Below, one piece after another: positions 49,401-61,400 of a stretch of DNA of 64,000 nucleotides. How positions within the stretch are numbered: position 1 is the stretch's first letter; the number at the start of each line of letters is the position of its first letter. The notes below the pieces were generated by a model, which was not told the DNA's origin, did no database searches, and saw only the letters and a list, made by a program, of their open reading frames with translations. The DNA lies in the NCBI RefSeq assembly GCF_000003815.2, contig NC_049994.1, positions 15,260,070 through 15,324,069 of the forward strand. The letters are read 5' to 3'. The position numbers and the translations under genes were made by a program. Source of the stretch: Branchiostoma floridae (lineage: Eukaryota; Chordata; Leptocardii; Amphioxiformes; Branchiostomatidae).

Positions 49401-52400
49401 CTTTTTGATCAAAATTGACCCCTAACAATACCACAATTAGCAACAACTTTCGGATTTCTCATGCTATAAATTATAGCTAGTCGAAAGTACTACAAGGCAA
49501 TTGTTAACATGTCAATTCTGACCTCAGTTTCTTTTTTCTACTATCACAACTTTTCAACAACAGGCTCAGGCATCCTTTGAAAACAATCTGAAGAAAAATT
49601 TCTTTTGCAAAAATTCCGATTTTTCAAGACTTTTGCCTCATTCTTAATTTTTTTTAATCAGAAAGCATGCCATAGGCTCAAATGTGATTACAATATACAC
49701 ATATATCAGATATGCAAGCCGATTCAATTTAACACAGTACAAATTATATGCTAAAGTCAACATTTTCCACAGCCTAAGAATCATATCAAGACAAAAGTCA
49801 CATGCTTAACACTTTCTTGCAATTTCAAATTGAAATTTCCTTTTATCACAGTCTTGTAGGTATACATGTACATGTATCACATGACAAACAGTACTAAAAA
49901 CAATTTAGTATGCTATATCATCCTATTCATAAAGATGACACATACCTATCTTGCTTCAACATCTAAAAAAACACAAGATACATCACTAACCAGCAAATAC
50001 TTAACAAATACTGAGACAAACAAAACCATCAAAGATACAACAAAATTTTTCTTACCCTGCTGGCCAGCTTGTTCACCTGTTTGCACCTCTCGAACTCTGG
50101 AGTGTCGATCAGCGCATATCCCTTACCCTGCAGCGCCTTGTAGGCCTTCTTATACAGGGTCTGGGAATAGCAAGGAAAATATGATTTTATCAATAAAAGT
50201 GGATGTACATTGCATGTTAAGAAGGCCACACAAACTTAATTTGTTGGTACTGCATGGGAAGTTTAAGAAATAGTTCCAAAAATACTTCCAAACTGAAACA
50301 TCAACATGATCATGAAAACAAAAGTCCGAAGGAAATCTCTGCACCCTGGTACTTTTTACTAGTCAGAATGATGCAAAAACAAAGTCTAATCATACCTCAC
50401 TGGTCAGCTTGTTTGCCTTCTGCGCTGTTTCATACAGTGGTGTCTGGGCAACCATCGAGTACTTGCCCCTTTCCTTGTGTATTCTTCCTTGTACTTANNN
50501 NNNNNNNNNNNNNNNNNNNNNNNNNNNNNNNNNNNNNNNNNNNNNNNNNNNNNNNNNNNNNNNNNNNNNNNNNNNNNNNNNNNNNNNNNNNNNNNNNGTG
50601 TTGTAACTACCATAAGTGTTACAGCCACATCTATTATGGTGAGGAAGTGCCTGAAACCACAAGAATGGTAAAGCAATTATGGGGGAGTGGGGGGGGGGGT
50701 TCTTTCTAGTAGCAAAAGGCTTGTTTGTTATGTTGAAGGGCAGGTATACTGGGCTTTTCAGTTACAGATACAGAAAAGAATGGCACAGCCGGGTGTACGG
50801 GACAGTACAGTGAAGACCAACAAATGGTACAACTATCTATCATGGGGAGGGGGGTGTCTTTTTGTTAACCACGACAAACCTCGCTGGATGCATCTCCGGC
50901 CTCCTTGTTCCTCTGGTACAGCGGAGTCTCGGCATAGTTGGCCACACCCTTGCCCTTGATGTTCTTGTTGTAGTCACCCATGTAATTGTCCTGAAAAAAA
51001 TTACCATTCAATTTTATACTCAAGATTAATATTTTCTTTGAATTGTTCAGCTAGATATTTGTCATTGGAAGGCATTCAGTACCAGTTACAAGGTATTAAT
51101 AAATGGTATTGATATCTTTGGATAGCTTAATAACCATCAACTGTAGTGTGCAGTTTCTTTGAATTGTTCAGCCTCAATATTTGCCATTGGAAGGCATTCA
51201 GCACCAAGGACAGGCCCATCCATTAATCTATTAGAATGGGCCAGCATACACAATTACATGTGGATAGATTTAACAGCTTGATAACAGTCAATGGCATTTT
51301 GCTTTTCCTTTGGATTGTTCAGCTCAATATTTGCCATTGGAAGACTTTCAGCACCAGAGACAGGGTATATTTTGCCTACTGGCAAAAAACTTTTTTTTTT
51401 TCACTGGTGTTCATATCTTTTAATAGCTTAATAGCAGTCAATTGTATTGTGCCTTTTCTTTGGATCTATATTCACCATTGGAAGGCATTCAGTACTTAGG
51501 ACAAGGCAGGTTAAGATTCACACACATTATAATATGTCGATGAAACAAAAATGCTCCAAGTAAACTGCATTACTTACGTCGCAAGTGTCTGCTGCAACCT
51601 GCCTCATTCTCTTGTAAAGCTGAGTTTCAGCAATGTTGAATTTGGGCTTTTTCTTCAACTCTTCGTACTTTTCCCTGTACTTGAACTGTGAAAGATAAAC
51701 AAAATAAAGAAGGAAATCAGCTGAAAGGACTCTATTTAACACATCCTATACAATATAAAAGTATTTTAGTTTCAAATAAGTATAAACATTGTACCTTGCT
51801 ATCATATAAACATTGACAACCAAATTCCATGGACTTAAAACAGGTAGGCAAATCTTTTTGGACATAATCAAAGAGTTAAGAACCTAAACCGACATTTGGT
51901 TGACCATCTGTCAACTTCCTCAGCATTGGTTTGCATTGCAGCTAGGTGTCACTGCTGTAGTGTGAAAAACAGCCTACCATTACCAAACATATCCCTGAGT
52001 ATGACCCTGAAGGATGTGACAGACGGTCACCAAAGCATCAGCTATGTATTGTTTCTGGTTGTGTACAAAGATCTTCTTCATCAAGCGATTTACCACACTG
52101 ACGAAACTTGAAACAGTCACATATACATACCCCGCTGTGCCTGNNNNNNNNNNNNNNNNNNNNNNNNNNNNNNNNNNNNNNNNNNNNNNNNNNNNNNNNN
52201 NNNNNNNNNNNNNNNNNNNNNNNNNNNNNNNNNNNNNNNNNNNNNNNNNNNNNNNNNNNNNNNNNNNNNNNNNNNNNNNNNNNNNNNNNNNNNNNNNNNN
52301 NNNNNNNNNNNNNNNNNNNNNNNNNNNNNNNNNNNNNNNNNNNNNNNNNNNNNNNNNNNNNNNNNNNNNNNNNNNNNNNNNNNNNNNNNNNNNNNNNNNN

Positions 52401-55400
52401 NNNNNNNNNNNNNNNNNNNNNNNNNNNNNNNNNNNNNNNNNNNNNNNNNNGGGGAGAAATCAATAATCAATCAATCAATCAGTCAAAATCAATCTTTACT
52501 GAATCAACAGCAACTGTTGATATTAAGATTATGTAATTGCTCCTGATGCCAGAGTTGTGGAGAAATTAATCAATCAATCAATGAGTCGATCAATCAGTCA
52601 ATGAGTCAATTAATCAATGAATCTTTATCAATAAAAATACCAGCGGTAACTGTATGCATTAGGCCAATATTATGTCAACTTAATATCAAGAGTCTGATTA
52701 TTACAAAGGGCTAGCCTTGCTAACAAAGACAATGCAAGATGTGCATTCACAACAGTCAATACTACAGTCTAACTAAATAATAATAGTGAAGTTAACAGGA
52801 TTCCACAGATACAGATAAGGTTTACAGTGCATTACAATACAGACAAGGTTATTGGTGCATTATTTTAGAAAAACTGAAAATAAGAATTCCCTTACATCAC
52901 TCTGGATCTTCTGCGCTTGGTCAGCGCGCTCGTTGGACGGGGTGTCCTTCACTGGGTGGTACTTGTCCAGGTCTGGTTTGGCTGTCTGGTACGCTTTCTG
53001 TTTTTTGTACATAGGGATTGGGAAAAGGGTTTTTATATTCATAAAAACGAGTCATACATTTCAGTTCAACCACACAAAGTCATTGTCAGACAGATAGAAG
53101 ATTTTTGGCTCTACATTATATGAAGGCCAATTAAATCTGTCAGCTTCTTAAAATACATCTAAGCTGAAGTTACGAAGGATTTTTTTTTCGTGACTTTCCG
53201 AATTCAAATTTAAAAAATTGAAATATCATATTATCTTGTTTTGGCATCTATTTCATTAATAGAGAACCACTGCAAACATATCTTCAAAATATTCAGAAAC
53301 TTTGTGAACAGTGAAGCAATTGACAAATGCATAGGAACTGAGACAAAGAGCTGAGTGTAAGCCAAAGGATTAAGAANNNNNNNNNNNNNNNNNNNNNNNN
53401 NNNNNNNNNNNNNNNNNNNNNNNNNNNNNNNNNNNNNNNNNNNNNNNNNNNNNNNNNNNNNNNNNNNNNNNNNNNNAAAGGCAAGGTCATTAACCACTAA
53501 CCATACATATATGTAGTAGTATCTAGTTCATGTATTTGATTGTACTGCTGCTGGGGTCCCTGACATGGGTAGGCAGCAGTTGGCTAGTCTTCAAACTGCA
53601 CTTCCATTCGACTCAGTCCAGCAGACTAACCCTAGTCAGACCCCACATTTTTATGTCTCTCCTAACACACTCCATCCAGGATTTCCTTGGTCTACCACGA
53701 CCTCTGTTGCCTGACAATTTCAATTTGATGATGGTGTTGATGCAGTCACTAGATCTTTCAACATGTCCATACCAACTGAGATGGTGAGACTGCAACACTG
53801 AGGTGATGCCCAGGATACCAAGTTTATTTAGAAGGATAACTGATGTTGTGGCTGAGGTTTGACTTCGCAAATCCATCTGATCATGGCTCAGTCGCCATGC
53901 TGTGGATGAATTTGGCTTGCTGCTCATGGCATGCAGTTTGCTACACACATTTTTTTCAAGTAGTACTCACCTCACTGGTTATGTCATGGACCTCCTTGGC
54001 ATGCAATAAGTCGGGGGTGTTGGCTAGCGTGGTGTACTTGTGTTTCTCCAGTTCGCCGCGCTCTTTGTACATTTGCTGTGGAAAATAAGAATGGTATTCA
54101 TGATATTAAGCAAATCAAGAAAGTCCCTGACAATTTGTGAAATTTAAGTTGGGTGAGCAACACAGCTGCAGTCAAACCCATAACTTCTAGTTCCTGAAGC
54201 AGGGTTACCAACCACTGGACTACAAACACTACTACAAGGCTAAAACTTTGCAGGGCTTGAAATTTATTTTTGGGATTAGGTGCACTGGTTCACCCAACCT
54301 AAAAAATTGGGTGCACCCAAAAATTCACCACATACAGTTTTGAAGTGTTCAAAATTTCGCTGAACCCAAATTCCAACTTTAAATTCTTAGCACCCACAGA
54401 AAAAAATTGCATGCACAGAACCCATTTTGGGTGCACCAGGATGCACATGCACCCAGTATTCCAAGCCCTGCTTTGTGAAAGACAAAGGCGACTGCCTTAC
54501 ATCGCTCTGTGTCCTGGACAGCTCAGCCATACGCAGGTTCTCTGGTGTGTAGGGGTACTGTGTGCAGGCGATGGTGTGGAGACGTTTCGCCTCATCCTTG
54601 TATACAACATCACTCATGTCCAGGACCTTCTTGTGGTGGGCACTGGCTGGGGTCTCGTTCACCTCCTTAAAGGCTTTTCCGATCATCTCATTCTTGGCGT
54701 CTGCTCCGTAGTAAAGCTGTGGAGGGTAACAAAAGTAGTGAGAGAAGTAGCATCAGTGATATGTGTCATTCCTTACTTACATTGTAGTAACTTTTCAAAT
54801 GGTGAATGCATTGGAGAATTTAAAAACTGTAGTGTAAATGGTCATATAAACATACAAACACATGTACCTTGTTATTATCATCTTAAAATCTTCGTAACTA
54901 CCTTTGGGTACTTACTATATGTATAACTATACATAGTACAAGTTCCTGTACTTTCCTTGGGCCACCAATTCACTTCTAAACAAGCTTGAGGCAAGTGAGC
55001 CCAAGTGGCAAATGTAGATAATGAATAAAACTGCGTGAAATTAGCGCAGACTTACAGTGCTCTGGTTCTTGTAAGTGCTGATGGCTCTCTGGTTATCTGG
55101 GGTGTCCAGCACCGTCGCATACTTGGCAATGTCCTTCAGAGCCTTGGGGTACTTTACCTGTTGAACAGATATGAAAAGAATGTTTATAACAGCTGGATTG
55201 TTACTTCAAGAAGTTCAAGGTATGGCAGAAAAAAGTTGGCACACTGAAGGGTGGTAATACAGGCTATGGGAATGACATAATCTGGCTCCTGTTACATTTG
55301 GACGTCTTCTCTATGAGCAAGTTCTGGAGGAACTATTGCTACGCTGTGCAAAGGCCATGAGATACTGTGTAGATTCTTTTTTTAAATTCTAATTTTAAGT

Positions 55401-58400
55401 AGATCATTGTTCTTAAATGTACATATTGTACTTCTGTATGGTCCATGGTGCCTGAAACAAACAATAACTATGCAAGAAGGTAGGAAAAGGTACAAGATCT
55501 AGAGTTCCAGAAACTGCCATGTCTTACCGAACTCTGGATCTCTTCCATCTTCTTGACATGTCTGTGCTGTGGCGTGTCGGCGGTCGGGGTGTAACCTTTG
55601 CCCTCACGGATCTTCTTAAGGTCCTTGCCATACTTAAGCTATACAAAAAACGCATTGAAAAATAAATTAAACTTCAAATAGTTAATGTAAAACGAGGAAA
55701 GTGTGAAATCGAAAAGGTGTGGAATTGTTTCAAGTTTGGGTAGTTGGGTGTGTGAAAAACAGCAACTCCTGAAAATAAGGACAGGGTAATTGGTAGTCAA
55801 GCTGTGGGGAGAGCGGGGCAAATTTATCGTAATCTGTCTATTAATAATCAAAATGAAAGAAATAAAGAAAGATGATTAAGTTGCAAAGGAGTGTGCTGGC
55901 TGGGAAGGTAAATTGTGAGCAAAATTGCTAGGCTGGTTGGGAAAAGAATTAGAAGAGGGCAATAAGGATAAAGTTCTTGTCACTTGAAAAATACTGCTGG
56001 GAAGGAAGAGGTAAGTTAAGCAAAAGGGAAGAGCATGGGATATTGCAATTAATATACACAGCAAGGAATAAATAGCTTTGAAAAAGGATACTGTCTTGGA
56101 ACACTCTGAAAAGGAAGAGCAGCGCAAACAATTTTCAAAGCTGGAAGGAAGTCGGGAAGTTAGCAAGGAAAGGTTTGCAAAAGGATACCGTTGAATGATG
56201 AAGTAATGGGTTTGAGTTGGGATGATGCTAAGGGAAGAAGGATTGGATGGCAAAATCTGCAAAATAAAAGTGAATATAGCAGGTGAGCAGTTACAAAGCA
56301 GTCTTCCTAGTGTATCAGAGGCTGGGGATGTNNNNNNNNNNNNNNNNNNNNNNNNNNNNNNNNNNNNNNNNNNNNNNNNNNNNNNNNNNNNNNNNNNNNN
56401 NNNNNNNNNNNNNNNNNNNNNNNNNNNNNNNACAGACACACAAATGTGCCTCGACATTGGCGGTGATTGCCTAGTATTCATGTTGTCCCAGGGCTCTCTC
56501 AAGCATCTGTTTGCTAGTAATTGGAGCTTTTGCCTTCCATATGGACAGTTTAAATTTTAAACCCAACTTACAATTACTAGTATGCAAAGGAGTATGGAAG
56601 ACGAACAAAATTTAAACTTCACAACATTTTCATAAGGTTTCTAAAGCGCTGCGGAACGTTTACAAAATTGAGATGAAAACATATGAAATATTTTTTCTAT
56701 GAGTGTTTCTGAGGGTTACAATTTATAGGAAAGCATGCCCTAGGACTGCCCTAAATTCTTTTTGCTTTGTTCCATTGATGAAGGAGAAGAAATTAGCACT
56801 GGAGAGAGCCCTGTATTTGATAAAAACTACACATCCAAAAAATGATAGGATAAAACTCAGCAGGAAAACAAAAAATGCCACAAGAACAGGAAGGTTGAAA
56901 GCACAGAGCAGGGTTTGAGGAAGGGCATTGCTGGTTGATGGGTAGGAAGAATCTTTGCAGGGAAGCCTTGATAACAGAGAAGTGGATGAACAGATCGAAC
57001 AGAACATAAAAAGGAAGCAAGAAAACAAAAGCAGGTAGTCTGGATTGAAGCAAATAACAAAGAAGGGAGGAGGATAAAGCACATTAAGGAAGCAAGATAA
57101 AAAGTAGCAAGGATAACAACAGATACAAAGCTGGGAAAACATAACAGGTAGCATGGATTGAAGCATTCAACAAAAAAGGGACCAGAACAAAACATATTAA
57201 GGAAGCAAGGGAAAAAAGAACAGCCAGGATAAAGTAACAGGTATACGTAAAGCTGGGAAAACGTAATAGGTCAAATGTACAACAAGAAAAGGCAGGGACA
57301 GCAACAGCTAGGTACATGTTATTGCAACACGGACAGCAAAAAGAGGACAAATCATATAATGATAAAGGTAATACAAGTAAGCAGGAGACAGGGTATAGTA
57401 ATGGGTAAAATAAAAGCAGCACATACACAATATCACAAAATGTACACATAGATTGCGATGAATAACTCGGTAATGATATGTGATAGTAAGAAAAATCTTG
57501 ATTTTTATCAAGGCTAACTGATAACATACAAATAATATTCAAATGTACACAGTATTCAACACATCAAAGACACGGTGTTTGGAAGACACAAAAACAAAAG
57601 CACTGATACTGATAAAGCACTTAAAGCAAAACCATAGGACTGTCAGCAAAATGTACTGGACAAGAACTTAATGGATGAAAAAAAATATAGGCACTTTCCA
57701 AACGTAATTTTTTTAATGAGGATGAATGAATGGAAGGATTTTATGAATTTCCAGATAAAGAAAGAAGGAAAGAGTTTTGAGGTGGCGTTACCTGGCTGCT
57801 GATCTTCTGAGCCTCCTGTTGGCGTGAGTATTCGGGGGTCTGGGTCACGTCGATGCTCTTCCCAAGCAGCTTCTTAGCCTCTCCCTTGTATACATTCTGC
57901 AGAAACAACGGGTAGAGTTGATAAGTTTCAGTTGCTTTCAGTGATGTAATTTTCTGAGCTTAAAAATTGAACTGTAGCTACAGTAGAGAGCATTTGCTTC
58001 AAGCCCAATTTGTTTACAACTCCCTTTTCATGGCTAGAGCAGTATTTTAGATAAGTGCACATTTTGTGTAAACTATCTAGCACTCTAGGCAAACAAGATC
58101 TTATTCTTTTTGACATAAAGATTAGGTGTACATGATGTCTTCTGTGCACTCTGAGCATAATAATTTTACTTTATTCTGAAGTTTATGTTCCCTTTAAGGA
58201 AAACTTACATGTACTGTTCAGTAATTTGCCATATATCGTACCCATTATGTTTGCTGTTTGATTTTTTATAAATGAGGGCTGTTAAAGTAATGAGTAAAAA
58301 GTAGGAAATATTGAACGTACATCGCTGTTCTGGGCGGTCACCCTCTTCATCCTCTGGTACAGGGGCATGTCGGGGGTCAGCTTGTAGCCCTTCCCTCTCA

Positions 58401-61400
58401 GTTCCTTCATGTAACGCTCCTGGTACTTCAGCTGTGCACAAGAAAGAAAGTAAAAGTGATGTCAAAGAACTAATCACTATTCATCACAGAGAAGATGTAC
58501 CGTAACGGTATTTACAGGTTCAATGCACTGTGGAATTTCTCTCTTTTGACAAGTACAATCAGCAAAGGACCATGGCTTTTACACTCAATCCTAAAGACAA
58601 CAGGTAGATGCACACTCTCAATTGCGAGCCACTGGACTAATTAAATTTCAAATTAACATATTAATCTTTATAAACTACAGCATTTAGTCAAATCTGTACT
58701 TCTTCACTTTAATAGCCATAATCTTGCAATCGTGACAATCAAGAGTCAGTGAAGGATTCATACGTTGTACATGAAGACATGTCTAAAACATGATGAAAAT
58801 CATGTAACTGAACATCACTTACATCACTCTGAACGTCGTTCATTTTGTTGAGGCGTTCGAACTCGGGGATGTCGGGGTACAGATGGAAGTCTCCACGTGT
58901 ATCCAGCGCCTTCTGCCTGTAGTCAGTCTGAAAACAAAGTCACATTTCATTATAAGCATCTGATCTGTGTACCATTTTGGGAACTGAATATCTCTCAGAA
59001 GTAGTATATCAGGGTAGAACTTTTAAATGCCTGTTGAAACATTTTTTATTTGAAACAAACGGAACACTTAACCACAAATGAAATGAAATGAAATGAACAG
59101 TAGAGCTTACACATCAAAGCAGTCAAATACATTCATTTTGATACAATGTAGTTTTGGTTCAGACTACGAAAGGCAAGGACTTTCACAGTTTCCAGTCAAC
59201 ACAATAAAAAGATGAGACACGTAAAAATTAAGTATGAGAATCCATTAAAGTCTTACATTGCTGTAGAGACAGCCAAACTATGGAACTCTCTCACTGAAAC
59301 AATCTTCAAGCCTTCGAAAACAGTGTTCACTGCTACCTCCTAGCAAAACAGTTTCTACCTTCCATCAACTTACTTCAAAGCCTTTAATGGCCTGGCTTTG
59401 AAAAAAAAACTTTGTTAAGAAGAATTATTAGTACAATGAGAATCTGTGAAAGTCTTACGTCGCTGTAGAGATCCTGCAGTCTCCAGAAGCGCTCCATCTC
59501 GGGAGTGAGCGGGAACTGCGAGCAGCACTTCTCGTTGATCTCCTTGGCCTCCTCCTTGTAGATGGTGTCGCTGACGATCTCCTTCAGGCTCTTGAGACGG
59601 TTGGACTCGGGCGTGTCCACCGGGGTGAAGCGCTGTCCCCTGTACCTGGCCCGGACAGTGCCTGCATCGTGCTTCTCGTATGGCAGCTGTTTTACCAAAA
59701 GGAAAGATGGGGTGATTAATATGACGTATTGTTATTTAAAAGTTTTAGCTGCAAGAAGTTTTCTGTCCCCTGTACCTGGCATGGACCGTGCCTACATCAT
59801 GCTTCTCGTATGGCAGCTGTTTTAACAATGGGAAACATGGGGTGATTAATACGTACTGTTAATTTGAAGTTGATATAATCAGATTCCAGTTTTCTTCCCT
59901 GGGCTCTTTGTTCTTACCTTGAAATTATGCTACATATTTTTCTTAAAGTCTAATGAAAAAAATAGATTGCTGGGACTTTACTAAGGCACAAAGAATACAT
60001 TTCACTGTTCAAATACTAATTTACAGCAAAGGACTTTGGTCTTTTTACAGACATGAATGTTGTATATATCATTTGCTATCTGTCTTGGCAACTGTCGTAA
60101 ATAATACTGATAAAGATTTACATGTTTGTCCTTGGTGCATGACACGTACATTCAAAATTTAAAAGTACCTTATCCTAACTTTGTTACAATTACTACTTAG
60201 CTTTATATTGATAGCAGATGTTCAGACTTACGTAGCCCTGGATCTCTCCCATGTGCTGCGCATGTCTCACGGCTACGGTGTCCGCGATGGGGATGTACTT
60301 CTCTGTCTGCTTATCCTTCTGGTACTTGATCTAGGGGGAAAAGGAGTTGAACCAAACACAAATGAATAAATAAACAAACCAAACACAAGGTGAATATCAA
60401 CATGTCATAGGTACATCAATTAGAAAAAAAATTAATTTGCATGTTTTGTCAGAAGAAAACAGAATGTCTTAGGCATCAGCAACTTAAATAAAAAGTGTTA
60501 GAAGTTTTTTAAAAATTAAGAAATTACTATAAAATGGTGGAAGTTACATAAACAACAATAGCAACAAAAATGTTAGAAGCTACAAAAAAATACACGAAAA
60601 AGTTTACACTTCAAACCTGTAGCATGGCTGTCATCTGTCTTCTTACAAAGTTGGCACATGACATTATGTGTTTTGATAGCTAGTTTGCCGCAAAATGTCG
60701 CTGTCGATTGTTTAAAGCAGTCCTAGAATCAATCTCGCTGCAAATTGATTGATTTCAAGGGGCTAAATGTGGGAGTGCATTACATATTACGCAAAATTCT
60801 CTGTGCTCATTATACGCAGTGCAGTAAATGCAGCAATGTCCCTAACACAGGAAAAATATTTACTCCTAACTCTGTTGAATTGAAGCTTTCAGATTACGAA
60901 TCCAGATAAGGTTTGTTACCTTAACAGCAAAATGGCATGCAGAATAAGCGCATGTACAGGAATCTGTCGAATAGCAAAAAATGGTCGCAGTAGCGTGCAT
61001 GTCAAAGCACAATAAGAATGTCTCCAGTCACAAGACTGTGACTAATCAAAGTTGGCAAATCGCGCAAAACGGCGCCCTTAAAAAAAGCAGTGAAGCAGAA
61101 AATGAAAGACACAATAGGACAATGTACAAGTGAAAATACTGTTTCAACCCAAATCTTACATGTATCTACTGCATTCTACAAGTTATCATCCTATACCCTG
61201 AGAAGTATTTATTTCATTTACATATTACGGAAATATGATAAAATATGTAGTAAGACCTACATTGTACTAGGGGGAAAAGACATAACTATGCTAAGCAGCT
61301 AACTGAATGCCTAACCTAAAACTACAATCACAGCAAATAGCTTTTCATTGCATCATTATGCTTACAATAATGCGATTAACTAGTAACTAGTGACTTGAAT

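Noticed and set aside
56222-56560. Open frames spanning runs of N
   Set aside because: Openness comes from the unknown bases; nothing on either side looks coding.
57084-57542. 152-codon hydrophobic minus-strand frame
   Set aside because: It lies in a tandem, purine-rich intronic repeat; composition explains the frame.
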